Position numbers and translations under genes: made by a program. The notes under the pieces were generated by a model. That model did not search any database. It saw nothing but the letters and a program-made list of their open reading frames with translations, and had not been told where the DNA came from. Source: Actinomadura sp. KC06 (GTDB lineage: Bacteria > Actinomycetota > Actinomycetes > Streptosporangiales > Streptosporangiaceae). Taken from it: a DNA stretch of 64,000 nt. Location: NCBI RefSeq assembly GCF_004348735.1, contig NZ_SMKT01000021.1:1-64000 (forward strand). Direction: 5' to 3'. Below are positions 1 to 9,712 of this stretch, in pieces; position 1 is the stretch's first letter, and each line of letters begins with the position of its first letter.

Positions 1-115
1 GCTTCCACCCAACAAACCCAGACGACCGGACGGTAGATCCGCTCCAACTCTCATAGAGACCGCTCGATTGACCCCTCATGCGTACTGCGGCTTCCGCGCC
101 GCCCAATAATGATTC

Positions 116-727
116 TCAAGGGATTATCATCCAGGCGGAGCATTGCGTTTCTTTGACGCTAGCCCTGATGAGAGTGGCACGGCTTGGGTCGATGAGGCGG
201 TAGCTGGCGACCTGTCGATAAAGGTCGTCGGAGACGATTACGGCGAACGAAGCCGCGTGTTCGGTCATCTGATCTTTATACGCGGGGGCGTCGAGCAGGC
301 GAGCGAGATGGTTGGCCGCGTCTCCGGAGAATCCGCGAGAGTCTCTGTGGAGGTAGCCTGCGTGAATGGCCATGCGCAGTTGCAGTCGCAACTCGTTGGG
401 AGGGACCTGAGCGTTGTGCGCTCGTACGCTTTCCTTTGCGCTGGCGATGAAGGACGGGAATATTGCCTCCGGCCCCACCCTCGGGTCGGCGACCATGAGA
501 ATTCCATCGCCCCTGTCCTCGACGTGACACAGCCACGTCGCGATGCGGGCGCTTCTACGTGCCTCGCGAAAGACTCGATAGATGAAACGCCTCAGGAAAA
601 TCTGCGTGCGCTGGTCGCATCTGGAGTAGCCAGAGATGTCGAGGCCGCACAGCAAGTGATGGCGAGGGTGGGCAGGCGGGCGCTCATTCTTGTCGTAGCC
701 GGTCAGGATTCGGGTCACCTGTCGCAT
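116..727 (-). CDS. class III nucleotidyl-cyclase-like protein, stand-alone
   Basis: A protein of about 203 aa resembling one adenylate/guanylate cyclase homology domain. Both metal-binding aspartates of class III cyclases appear to be present: one in LDISGYS (about residue 31) and one in the DRGDG hairpin (about residue 75). The later segment with VALHAGYLHRD-like spacing and the LARLLDAP helix match small actinobacterial cyclase-like proteins found near conflict systems. No transmembrane or sensor domain is visible. The ATG at 727 overlaps the stop of the upstream frame by one base (TGATG), and a GTG at 730 is an alternative, so it is probably translationally coupled to the gene at 727-1068. 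Family and fold are inferred from motifs. Substrate and activity are unknown. Confidence 0.6.
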   Translation of the reverse strand: MRQVTRILTGYDKNERPPAHPRHHLLCGLDISGYSRCDQRTQIFLRRFIYRVFREARRSARIATWLCHVEDRGDGILMVADPRVGPEAIFPSFIASAKESVRAHNAQVPPNELRLQLRMAIHAGYLHRDSRGFSGDAANHLARLLDAPAYKDQMTEHAASFAVIVSDDLYRQVASYRLIDPSRATLIRASVKETQCSAWMIIP

Positions 728-1068
728 CACGAAGTCCTACCGGAGAAGGCGGGTGCGGCCAGTCGGTCGTCGGCCCAAAAGTCGATGAGTTCTTCGGCTT
801 CCAGCGCATGCAGCGTCGGGTGTTGGTCAAGACGGCGTCCGGTAGCCAGCATCCAATGGCTCGTTAGTACGAGTTCCAATATGGCCTCGTCGAGGTCACG
901 AGGGCGTGCGTTATCAGGACAAGACCCTGGCCGGTTGAACGGGCACCGGCCATGGTCGTGTGTCTCCAAGGACGGGATGTCTCGAATCACGGGCCTCACT
1001 TTGCCGCACCATGTCACCACATGCACGACAAACAAGGAAACATAAAACAAAGTGCATAAACCGAACAC
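727..1068 (-). CDS. hypothetical protein upstream of the cyclase-like gene
   Basis: Open frame of up to 113 codons ending at the TGATG junction with the cyclase-like gene. Only the C-terminal half (from about ARPRDLDEAILELVL) has the codon choice and acidic helical look of a real protein. The first 35 residues come from AT-richer DNA and may not be translated, so the true start is unresolved and the gene may be a truncated remnant. I recognise no family. Coupling to the cyclase-like gene suggests a partner or regulator, but that is only inference. Confidence 0.35.
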   Translation of the reverse strand: MFGLCTLFYVSLFVVHVVTWCGKVRPVIRDIPSLETHDHGRCPFNRPGSCPDNARPRDLDEAILELVLTSHWMLATGRRLDQHPTLHALEAEELIDFWADDRLAAPAFSGRTS

Positions 1069-1244
1069 TGCGAAAAGCAGCTAAAGCCTGCGGAAGGCAT
1101 CTGAAATGGTTGGCATCGACGAAGGGGCAACAACTGGTTTAGGGCCAAACAAATATCACGGGAGGCAAGCGGGCGGGGTGGTCGTTTTAGCAGCACCTGG
1201 TGCGGCGGTCATGGCGTACGGCGCACCCCTGGCAGTCGGCCGTA
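1069..1244. other. intergenic, AT-richer than neighbours
   Basis: No supportable gene. The stretch includes A-rich runs around 1035-1160, unlike the surrounding GC-rich DNA. It probably holds the promoter of the leftward pair at 116-1068 and the tail of the gene at 1245-2108. Confidence 0.4.
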
Positions 1245-2108
1245 CTACGGCGACGGAGGAGTCTGATTGGTGCCGTCGCACACCGTTGCCTGGGTCGCGC
1301 ACGACCGGAAGGTGGCGCGTGCCCGGTCTTCGCCCTGATCTCGGTACTGATCGGCGAGGGCACGGGCGTGCGCTACAGCCGCGGGCCCCAGAGGCCCGGT
1401 GCGGCTGGCCTCCCAGAGTTCCAAGGCGGGCTCCAGGCCGGCTGCTGCCGCGCTTTTGAGCAGGGCAACCGCGGTGTCGTGGAACCGTCCGTCGCAGCCG
1501 AAAAGCACGCCCTCCTGATACTGGGCGAAGGGATCGCCCTTGGCGGCACGCACCGCGAGTGTCTGGGCATAGGGTCCGTGCTTCATCAGATAGCTGAGCT
1601 GGTTCGGCGACAAGACGACCGGCTCTGCTCGCACAAGGTGACGCGGTCCACGCAATTCCGGCGCCGCGTTCCCGGCCGGGGACGGGTCTGATGGGTCGGC
1701 CTCGGCGACCTCGTGATCGACGAAGATGCCATCGCGTGCCTGTTGCTCGGCCTTCTTCTTGGCCTGGCGGAGTAGTTCCTGCCATTCCCGAAGGCTGGTG
1801 CGGTCCGGTTCCTCGTCCATGATGCCGACCTCCACGGCATAGCACCCCACGGCGAGAATGAACGCCCTGAACTTCTCTGCGGTGGGAAGTGGGTCGAGCT
1901 TTCCGGTCAGCAATTGACTGACCCAGGCCGGGCTCAGCTTGACTTCTATCCTGAATTCGTCGTTCTTGGGTGGGTAGAGGTCGTCCAGCTTGGAGGCCAG
2001 CTCGATGATCTGTGTATGCTTGGGCGCACCGTAGCTGAAGTAATAGGACTTCACGAAATGCATGAATGCGAGATACGCGGGAGTTCTCGTAATCAGCAGC
2101 TTCGCCAT
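1245..2108 (-). CDS. helix-turn-helix protein with C-terminal alpha-helical (Sel1-like) segment
   Basis: About 287 aa. The N-terminal third contains an XRE-like helix-turn-helix pattern (LSPAWVSQLLTGKLDPLPT, about residues 58-77) typical of actinomycete regulators that start with a loose DNA-binding domain. A charged linker follows (KKKAEQQARDG), then an alanine-rich helical region with a repeat-like stretch (GDPFAQYQEGVLFGCDGRFHD) reminiscent of Sel1/TPR repeats. The start is uncertain: ATG codons at residues 1 and 16 are both possible. It lies upstream of, and in the same direction as, the cyclase-like pair across a 176-bp gap. Likely a regulator, but the target is unknown. Confidence 0.55.
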   Translation of the reverse strand: MAKLLITRTPAYLAFMHFVKSYYFSYGAPKHTQIIELASKLDDLYPPKNDEFRIEVKLSPAWVSQLLTGKLDPLPTAEKFRAFILAVGCYAVEVGIMDEEPDRTSLREWQELLRQAKKKAEQQARDGIFVDHEVAEADPSDPSPAGNAAPELRGPRHLVRAEPVVLSPNQLSYLMKHGPYAQTLAVRAAKGDPFAQYQEGVLFGCDGRFHDTAVALLKSAAAAGLEPALELWEASRTGPLGPAAVAHARALADQYRDQGEDRARATFRSCATQATVCDGTNQTPPSP

Positions 2109-2354
2109 CGCATTCGCTTTCCGTTGCTCCAGTCCGGGCGACGAGCCGTACGCCGGAGATCATCAAGGGCCGCACACGCGAGAACAAGGGACACCCGACA
2201 CGCTGATCCGACCTGTAGGCCCCGGCAATGTCACACGGCGGTCGTCACCCACGGAAGTATGCGTAGATCCATAACCGGCTCTCGCAGACAGGGAACACCG
2301 CGTCAGTGGATCACCCTGACTGGCCCCAGGATCGCACACCCAACCTACCGAACT

Positions 2355-3254
2355 CTATGCAATCCGACACTTTCCGCCCGCGTCATGCGACAACCGGCTG
2401 ATCATTTCCTTCAGCCTGGCCGGGGTCTGGTCGGGAGGCGGGGACTGGACTGCCAGGGCATTCATCTCGTGCCGGTGGAATTCCGACTCTTCCGGATAAA
2501 ACGCCGCGCCGAGCCGCTCCAGGAAGACCACGTCGTCGAGATCGTGTTCCGGAAGCCGGACCAGGGTGACCGGCTTCTCGAACCCGGCATCGCCCGTCGG
2601 GGCGAGCTGGATGGTCACGTTCGGCAGCTCGCAGAGATCCAGCAGATGGGTGAGCTGGCGGAACATGGAACTCGCGTCGGCCAGGGGACGGTGGAACACG
2701 GCCTCGTCCAAGATCACCCAGAGGTGTGCGGGCCGCGCACCGTGGATGATCTGCTGCCGCCGCAGCCGCAGCCGCAGCCGCTGGCCGAGCTCATGTTCAT
2801 CCGCGCCCGGATGCCGGAGCCGGATCAACGCGCGGGCGTAGTCGGGATGCTGTAACAGATCCGGAACCGCCTCCCTCGCGTAACAGCGGATGAGCTTCGC
2901 GGACTGTTCGACCCCCAGATACGGCAGAAACCAAGACCGGATCAGCTGACGATAGGGCGCCCACCAGCCTTCTTGCTGGGACAACTGGGCCAGTTCCAGC
3001 AGGATCATCCGCGTCCCGTGATCGGTGACCCCGTACATTTCCGCGAGCGTGATCACCGCACGGGGATCGGACCCGACCAGGCCGCGCTCCATGGCCTCCA
3101 ACCGTGCCGGCGAACCGACCGCCGCCGCCGCATCGGCCGAACCGAGTCCGCTCTGTTCCCGCATCCTCCTCAGCCGGACGCCGAGGACCATTCGCGGGCG
3201 GGTCAGGGCGTCCGTCTCCTGGGTGGTCAGCCAGCCTGCCCATCCAGTGATCAC
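2355..3254 (-). CDS. XRE-family regulator with DUF5753
   Basis: About 299 aa. It has an N-terminal XRE helix-turn-helix (LGVRLRRMREQSGLGSADAA, about residues 24-43) followed by the DUF5753 domain characteristic of the large actinomycete regulator family. Recognisable DUF5753 signatures include YAREAVPDLLQHPDYARALI, the LDEAVFHRPL segment, PNVTIQLAPTGD and the late VVFLERL. These proteins normally sit beside a small DUF397 partner. No DUF397 gene is visible next to this one; the neighbour upstream on the same strand is instead a DUF574 methyltransferase. The translation start could be the ATG near residue 22, which would give the usual length. Confidence 0.8.
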   Translation of the reverse strand: MITGWAGWLTTQETDALTRPRMVLGVRLRRMREQSGLGSADAAAAVGSPARLEAMERGLVGSDPRAVITLAEMYGVTDHGTRMILLELAQLSQQEGWWAPYRQLIRSWFLPYLGVEQSAKLIRCYAREAVPDLLQHPDYARALIRLRHPGADEHELGQRLRLRLRRQQIIHGARPAHLWVILDEAVFHRPLADASSMFRQLTHLLDLCELPNVTIQLAPTGDAGFEKPVTLVRLPEHDLDDVVFLERLGAAFYPEESEFHRHEMNALAVQSPPPDQTPARLKEMISRLSHDAGGKCRIA

Positions 3255-3402
3255 ATCACGCTCCCCGGCTGCACTCCCCGCCGCCCATGCGCACCAATGC
3301 GTGCGAGCACACCGTCACGCTTGTCCCCGCACACTTGGGGATACTACGGGATCGCGCCTAGGACGCGCCGGATCACCACTGCTGTCAGCAGTGCCGCACG
3401 GA

Positions 3403-4221
3403 TCAGGGTTTTCGGCCTACCGCGGCGAACTGGTCGGTCTCCGGGACCTCGAATTGCTCGGTTTCCGGGCGCCAGCGAGTGCACGTCACCACACCCGGCT
3501 CGATGAGTTCCAAGCCTTGTCCGAGGAAGAGATCCTCGATCTGCTTGGGAGAGCGCCACACACCTGGCGGGCTCCCGCGCTCATTCCACAGCCGTACAGC
3601 CCGGGCCGCCTGTTCTCCGGTGATTTCGAGGGTCTGCTGACTGATGGCCAGGTAACTCCCGGACGGTACCCGGGCCAGCAAGCGGCCCATGATCCGGTCG
3701 GCTTCGGCGTCTTCCAGAATGTGCCAGAACACTCCGAGCATTGTGATCGCGATCGGCTGAGAGAGATCGAGTGTGCTTTGAGCCCGATCAAGGATGTCGT
3801 CCGGCTGGTGCATGTCAGCGTCCAGATACGCCGTTTTCCCTTCGGGCGTGCTGGTCAAGAGAGCACGTGCGTGCGCGAGGACCAGCGGATCGTTATCGAC
3901 GTACACGACCTTGCAGGCGGGGTTCACAAGTTGCGCCACCTCATGAGTGTTGTTCGCCGTGGGCAACCCGGTACCTATATCCAGGAACTGCGTAATCCCC
4001 GCATCGTTGGCCAGGAACCGGACGACGCGACTCAGAAACAACCGGTCCGCTCGAGCCTGCTCCACAATATCGGGCAGAAACTTTGCGACCTCGTCCGCCA
4101 GTTCGCGGTCGACTTGATAATGCTCTCGGCCGCCAAGCAGATAATCCCAGATTCGCGCAGAATTCGCTCTGGTCGTATCGATACCGGGTACGGAACGAAG
4201 GTCTGGGACGTCGTCCGACAT
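3403..4221 (-). CDS. SAM-dependent methyltransferase, DUF574 family
   Basis: 272 aa and complete. It begins VPGIDTTRANSARIWDYLLGG and carries the diagnostic SAM-binding signature FLDIGTGLPTANNTHE, then VVYVDNDPLVLAHARALL. These are hallmarks of the actinobacterial S-adenosyl methyltransferase family PF04672 (DUF574). The family is widespread in actinomycetes, often many copies per genome, commonly next to XRE/DUF397 regulators. Substrates are not established. Here it lies upstream of the XRE-DUF5753 gene at 2355-3254, same strand, with a 148-bp gap. Length and motifs agree with an intact gene. Confidence 0.85.
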   Translation of the reverse strand: MSDDVPDLRSVPGIDTTRANSARIWDYLLGGREHYQVDRELADEVAKFLPDIVEQARADRLFLSRVVRFLANDAGITQFLDIGTGLPTANNTHEVAQLVNPACKVVYVDNDPLVLAHARALLTSTPEGKTAYLDADMHQPDDILDRAQSTLDLSQPIAITMLGVFWHILEDAEADRIMGRLLARVPSGSYLAISQQTLEITGEQAARAVRLWNERGSPPGVWRSPKQIEDLFLGQGLELIEPGVVTCTRWRPETEQFEVPETDQFAAVGRKP

Positions 4222-5557
4222 TTATCACTCCTCACTACGCCGTGCAGAACCGTCTCTCAGGCACACGTGAACGAGTCAGCACAAGCACCTGTGACACTGG
4301 CAGCCTAGTCGAATCATCGGAGATCAGTTCGAACCTCAGCACAAAACCGAGAAACTTGTAGCGAGACGGACAGGGCGAGTCATTTCTTGACTCTCCTTTA
4401 CCGCCCGGAACACAACGATAAAATGACGCCAGACACAACAACCAGGCGTTTGGTGCTGGCTGGAAACGAGGTCATCAACTCCACCATCACACCGGCCGCC
4501 CGCACAGACCCCAGCACTCTCAATTGGCCAGCAGGGCAGTCGAGGCAGCTTTCCCTCATCCCGCTCCATGTCTATCCGTCAGGATACTAACGCCATTACG
4601 GTTGTTGGCTGCCCGAATTCGACACCGCCCACAAAGGCCGAGCTGAAGCGGTCGCGTCAGGTGGCCGTAGCGGCGAAGATGCGGGCCTCGTCTAGGAGCT
4701 TGCCCCGGCTCCGGCGGGTCGAGGACCGGTACGGGCGCGTGACGCCCCGGCAAGAGGGAGGGGACGTGACCAGCGGGCGCGCGGCGTCGTAACGCCGGTA
4801 CCCGGCTGCGTGCCGGGCCTTGGCGCTGATGGCGATCTGCTGCGCAGGCCCCGTCCTCGCTGCCGGCGGGGTCCTCGTACGTGCTGCGGCCGGAGTGGGG
4901 AGGCCCATGCGCAACCTCTGGCTGTTCGGTGGCGGCTCCCTCCTCTCGGCCGCAGCGGTACACCTTGCCCTCCCGTGCGGGGTGCTCGGCGATGTCGACG
5001 ACCCGGAGTTGATCCTGCGGCTGCGGGTGAACTGGTGATCGAATACGTCGGCTGCGGTTGGTGTCTGGCGGATCGTGCGGCGCCGCCGGCCACCGGACCA
5101 ACCCTCCAGACCAACGCGACGCAGCACCGGCCGGCCGGGCCCTGGATGTGTTCGTCGGGGTCTGCGGGCCGATCACGGTGCGGCCTGGCACGACCACCGA
5201 CGTGGCCAGCGTGCGGCTGCGTCCCGCCCAGGTCACCGACCCGCCGGTACTGACGGCCCTCCCAGACCCCGCACCGTGTCCCTCACCGCCGAAGCCAGCC
5301 GAAGCAGGAGACCGGTGTTTCTCGCGTAGATGCTGTGCGCACCCAACCCGACATAATAAGAACCTTTCGCCCTTGATCGAGGGCCCGGTTGTGCAGGTCG
5401 CCCCGGTCCACGCCAAGATCCGCCGGGACGGCTACCGCGGTCAGAAACCCGCAGGTGACGGCACTGGATCGGGGGGTGTCCCCTCGTCCTCCCCGCAGGT
5501 GGGCTCCGGCCAGTGTGGGGGAGTCGGCCTCGGCGGTGTCGAGGGTGGTGAGCGGTG
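4222..5557. other. 1.3-kb stretch without a convincing gene
   Basis: Several open frames exist on both strands, but none has a recognisable domain, a good ribosome-binding site or consistent codon use. The first 350 bases are AT-richer and probably contain the promoter for the DUF574 gene. The remainder reads like decayed coding DNA leading into the broken DUF2637 gene at 5558. A remnant of the same mobile element is plausible but not shown. Confidence 0.4.
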
Positions 5558-6460
5558 ATGCGGCTGGGGGATGTGGCGGTCCGCTGGGTGACGACCATTT
5601 GTGTGGTGGTGCTGGCGGGGATCGCTGCGGCCTTGTCGTATACGCACATGTATGCCCTGGTCCTGGAGTACGGGAGACGTCGTGGACTGCGGCGCTGTTG
5701 CCGGTGTCGGTGGACGGCATGATCGTCGCTTCGTCGATGACGCTGCTGGCTGACTCGCGTCACGGTCAGCGCGGTGGTCTCCTTCCCTGGGCTCTGCTGG
5801 TGATCGGGAGCGCGGCGAGTCTGGCCGCCAACGTTGCGGTGGCCGAGCCGTCGCTGGTGGGCCGGTTGATCGCGGCGTGGCCGTCTGCGGCCTTGATCGG
5901 CGCGTATGAGCTGCTGATGCGCCAGGTGAGGAACACATCCCAGAAGACGGTTCCAGTTGCCTCATACGGGACTCAGACAAGCCCGATGACCAGCAAGACG
6001 GTCATACGGAACCTCATATGAGGACGAGACCGGGGGCAGGTCTGACCCATATGCATCTCCTACGAGCGCCCTCATTGGTGCCGCCGCTTCATACCAAGCT
6101 CATACGCCTGCGGACGGTCGGTCGCCGGACGGGTCAGACGGTGCTCAGACGGAAACCGCCGAGGGCCACATATCTCGCAAAGAGATCGCTGGTGGGAGTC
6201 GGGGAGTAGGCGACGAGCGCGCCGAGCGTGCTCCTTCGCGATCGAGACGGCCAGCCTCGCTGCTCCGGGCGCAAGCCTGGCAGTGGGCGTTGGCCAACCG
6301 CACGCCGACGGGGAAACTGCCATCCGGAAGGGCGATCGCGCAGGAGTTCGGGCGCCGCGAGCGCTGGGGCCGCTTGGTCAAAACAGGCCGGGGTTGCAGG
6401 ACGCATGGATTCCACCGCCGCCACGTAGCTGACGCATCGACAAGGGGCCCTTTTCTGTAG
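5558..6460 (+). pseudogene. DUF2637 (SpdA-like) protein, two frameshifts
   Basis: Reading from ATG 5558 gives VRWVTTICVVVLAGIAAALSY and YTHMYALVLEY. Near 5675 the sequence loses register, and the next frame continues with ETSWTAALLPVSVDGMIVAS and a second hydrophobic stretch (LLPWALLVIGSAASLAANVA), the membrane core of DUF2637. Around 5960-6018 the register shifts back, and the original frame gives the family's usual C-terminus (QAWQWALANRTP, PSGRAIAQEFGRRERWGRL) before TAG at 6458. DUF2637 proteins are carried by actinomycete conjugative plasmids and integrative elements. As sequenced, no full-length protein can be made. Confidence 0.8.
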
Positions 6461-6712
6461 CTCGGTGCGCGCTTGAATGGGACGGCGACGCTCGCTGGCA
6501 ACCGTCGGCATGATTAGCACACTGCCTGCGGTTATGCCTGCGCTGTCCTGGTTCTATTGACCCGCCCGGCAGATGGTCATCCGACCGACTTGACGTACGA
6601 AGCGCGTTGGGTTGGGCGGTCCCAAGTGCGGTGGGACTACGGAATCCCGGCGAGTCGTGCTCGCGGGTGTGTGCAGACTGGGTGCATCGTCAGCCGGACG
6701 GAGGTCGAAGCG

Positions 6713-7834
6713 ATGGCAAGGACGTCAGTAACGCTCCCCGAAGGCGTCATCGAGGTCGAAGGGATGCTCTGGAAGCCCAAGGCCAGCGCGACCGCCACGG
6801 CCGAGGAGTTCATCGCGGCGCGGACGCGCTTCGTCGAGATCAACCGTGACGGCAGATGGAACCCTTGGGTGTTCGACGAGCGCGAGGCCGAACTCGATGA
6901 GGCGAGCGCCACCATGGATCAGTGGACGCGAGCCGAACCGGGGCACCGTCGGCTGACGATGAAACAGCTGGAAGCGCGCTGGGAGCGCGAGGACCGCAGG
7001 CTGGAACGTCAGCGCGCCGCTGCCGAAAAGCAGCGCGAAGCCCGCAAGCAGCACTACGACCAGGAACGGGCACACGCACGGCTCGCGCTCATCGAGAACC
7101 AGTCCATCGTCGACCACCTGCAGACGGAACTGGCTGGGTTCCGGGACGGCTCGCGCTTCCCGGCCATGCCGCCGGACAAGCGCCAGAAGGACATAGCCGA
7201 ACTTGAGGCCCAGATCGAGCGTGCCCACAAGCTCGTGACGCGCCTTGAGACCGACGTGGGTGACCCAGAGGAGATCATCGACAAGAACGGCTGGCTGCCG
7301 CGCGAGCGGCGCGAGGTCATGCTCTTTCACTACAAGTACGACCGGGAGTTCTCGGGTCGGGACCTACGGAAACAGCTCCCCGACCTGCAGGCCACCCACA
7401 AAGCCTCGAAGGACCGGAAAGAGCGCTCAGAGCTGCGCGTCAAGATCGGCATGGCGCAACGCAAACTCGACGATCTGCTGGCGGTTCCCGAGCTTGCCGC
7501 CGAGCAGATGTGCAGCGAGTGCACCACGCCGATGTTCAAGCACGGCTGGGTGACGCCGCCGTACGACGGCCCGTGCCCGGCCTGGCCGGGGTGGGCCAAG
7601 CGGATACAACGGGTGCGGGAGATGCTCACCGCAGCCGCCGAGGAGAACAAGCAGCGCAACGAGCCACCACCGGCGCCGCCGCCCCCCAAGCCGGAACCCC
7701 TGGCTGTCATCCCGTCGGGGTTGCCGATCGCTGAGATCACGGCGCGACTGACCGAGCTGCAAAAGCAGTTCCCCGATGCCGAGGTTAGGCGTGGACGGGC
7801 GAACCGATGGGAGCTGTGGCCAGCGAAGAGCTAG
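6713..7834 (+). CDS. coiled-coil hypothetical protein
   Basis: 373 aa from ATG 6713, preceded by GGAGG eight bases upstream; earlier in-frame starts lack a ribosome-binding site. The centre (about residues 90-180) is a highly charged coiled coil (MKQLEARWEREDRRLERQ and following). A cysteine pair sits near residue 265 (MCSECTTPMFKHGW) with a further Cys in YDGPCPAWPGW, suggesting a small metal site. After a proline-rich linker there is a compact C-terminal module ending RRGRANRWELWP. I recognise no named family. It precedes the nuclease gene at 7914 by 79 bp on the same strand, so the two may be co-expressed. Confidence 0.65.
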   Translation: MARTSVTLPEGVIEVEGMLWKPKASATATAEEFIAARTRFVEINRDGRWNPWVFDEREAELDEASATMDQWTRAEPGHRRLTMKQLEARWEREDRRLERQRAAAEKQREARKQHYDQERAHARLALIENQSIVDHLQTELAGFRDGSRFPAMPPDKRQKDIAELEAQIERAHKLVTRLETDVGDPEEIIDKNGWLPRERREVMLFHYKYDREFSGRDLRKQLPDLQATHKASKDRKERSELRVKIGMAQRKLDDLLAVPELAAEQMCSECTTPMFKHGWVTPPYDGPCPAWPGWAKRIQRVREMLTAAAEENKQRNEPPPAPPPPKPEPLAVIPSGLPIAEITARLTELQKQFPDAEVRRGRANRWELWPAKS

Positions 7835-7913
7835 ACGAGCACCAGGGCATGCTGGATGAGGTGATCGTTGTCATCGTGGCTTGGGTGTCAGCCGGTCCTG
7901 GCACGATGGCGGC

Positions 7914-8939
7914 ATGAAGTTTCGGCCGCGGAACTTGAATGCCCTGGCGGAGTTGGTTGTCGGTAACCCGGGAGTCGTCAACCCTGGTCCGGGCGAGAAG
8001 CCTGCCTTCTTCCCGTACCGGTCGAGCAGTTACATCACGGAGTTCTTTCAGGAGCTCGACCTTGACTTCGTTCACGACGGAAGCACGCGACACCGCTGGG
8101 TGGCTGACCGACTCGCCGAGTTGCTCGCGGAGCCCCACGACGGCCCGACCCATCCGCCAGAGATCTTCTGCCGCTTGATCGACCTGTTGATGAACCCCGC
8201 CGACGCGCTCAGCGAAGGCGTCGATCGGAAGAACGCGCTGGCCCAGCTGAACGAGGTGCTGAACCGCGAGGGCTTCGAGGCCTTCTACGGGGAGGACCGC
8301 CACTGCTACGTGCGGCACCTGGGGACAGGGTTGGCGACGATCCCGCTGGCCAACCCCCACCGCCCGTTCAACCAGGCGGAAGTTGAGCGGCGCAACCGCT
8401 TGGCTGCGTATCTCGACTTCTGCAGTGAAGACGAGTTGATCGAGGAGGTCCTGCTTCCCCTCTTCCGCCAGCTCGGCTACCACCGCATCACCGCCGCCGG
8501 CCACAAGGACAAAGCCTTGGAGTACGGCAAGGACATCTGGATGCGCTACACGCTGCCCACCCAGCACGTCCTCTACTTCGGCATCCAGGCCAAGAAGGGC
8601 AAGATCGACGCGGCTGGCCAGACGAAGACAGGCAGCAGCAACGTCGCCGAGATCCACAACCAGGCGCTGATGATGCTGGCGCACGAGATCTTCGACCCGG
8701 AGACGAATCGCCGGGTGCTCGTTGACCACGCCTTCATCGTGGCGGGCGGCACGATCACCAAGGCAGCCCGCAACTGGCTCGGCAACGCCCTGGATGCGAG
8801 CAAACGGAGCCAGATCATGTTCATGGACCGAGACGACATCCTGAACCTCTACGTGGTGACCAACCTGCCGTTGCCGGATGCGGCGCTCCCCAAGGCGGCC
8901 AATCCGTGGGCGACCAGTTCGGACGAGCCGCCTTTCTGA
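7914..8939 (+). CDS. AbiJ-NTD-like / PD-(D/E)xK-like nuclease
   Basis: 341 aa from ATG 7914 (MKFRPRN). The N-terminal part contains ITEFFQELDLDFVHDGSTRH with RHRWVADRLAEL, the pattern of AbiJ N-terminal domains found in abortive-infection proteins. The second half resembles a restriction-endonuclease-like fold: EDELIEEVLLPLFRQLGYHR, then EYGKDIWMRY (about residues 203-212) and VLYFGIQAKKGKI, i.e. a GKD...QxK arrangement in which Q takes the usual E/D position. Likely an antiviral nuclease effector. It follows the coiled-coil gene and lies 3.3 kb before the DUF262/SNF2/DUF1156/DUF499 cluster. Nuclease activity is inferred, not shown. Confidence 0.6.
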   Translation: MKFRPRNLNALAELVVGNPGVVNPGPGEKPAFFPYRSSSYITEFFQELDLDFVHDGSTRHRWVADRLAELLAEPHDGPTHPPEIFCRLIDLLMNPADALSEGVDRKNALAQLNEVLNREGFEAFYGEDRHCYVRHLGTGLATIPLANPHRPFNQAEVERRNRLAAYLDFCSEDELIEEVLLPLFRQLGYHRITAAGHKDKALEYGKDIWMRYTLPTQHVLYFGIQAKKGKIDAAGQTKTGSSNVAEIHNQALMMLAHEIFDPETNRRVLVDHAFIVAGGTITKAARNWLGNALDASKRSQIMFMDRDDILNLYVVTNLPLPDAALPKAANPWATSSDEPPF

Positions 8940-9712
8940 TCGGATGGTCGGGTGTGGTTAGGCGGGCGGACGGAGATTCCAGCGCCCGAGTTGCCGGGCG
9001 CGGGGGCGTCAGAGTTGGTGGAGGTTGAACGCGTACAACCCGCGCGGGCTGTTTCCATACAGACCGCTGCCATTGGGGAACCAATCGAGTGAGGTTGCAT
9101 AGGTATCGAGCCGGATTCCGGTGAGGAATCGCCCGGGGCCGGGCGTCCAGGGCGGTTAGGTCACCTTGCGCGGTAGCTATTTACAACCTTTTGGGAAACA
9201 AGAAGGGATATGTCGAAGAACTGTCGGTCACCCAGATGACCGCGCCCGGGAAGCGTCTGCGAACTCTCGGATGTCCTCGCCGACGAGGGCGACCGGAGTA
9301 GCCAGTGAAAACTGATCTTGCTTGGCGTGAGGTTACGTAGGTGACACCTGACTGGTTCTACGGACATGTTCTGGGATCCCAGAGCACGCCGCATAGCCAC
9401 GCCCATGATGCCGAGAGCCGGCGCTGTAGCGACCAACGAGCGAATCAGAACTCCGAGCACCTTGGCACGCGCGCCGCGCCTCGCTCGATAGGCTGATCCC
9501 GTTCGCAGCGCTGTGGACGTGCGGAGCCCTCCCTCCCTGCCACACTTTCCGTGGGCAGTCTGGACTGCCTTTCTCCGAGAAAGAGTCCCCACGCGACGAA
9601 GACGCGAAGGACAACGGTTGCCGATCCAGAGAAGCAGTACCCGTTGGATTGAGATCTCTCTCATGTCACAGGGCTGGTAGGCGTGGGGTGCCTAGCCGGA
9701 ACATAGATTGAG
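8940..9712. other. 0.77-kb stretch without a convincing gene
   Basis: No frame here shows a known domain, a good start site or actinomycete-like codon use, and composition is closer to non-coding. Probably decayed DNA between the nuclease gene and the next pseudogene. Confidence 0.4.

Noticed and set aside
1-115. gene at the left edge
   Set aside because: Too short and no coding signal visible in any frame.
4556-5416. 286-codon minus-strand frame
   Set aside because: Low-complexity Arg/Pro/Ser translation with no domain or start site; treated as non-coding decayed DNA.
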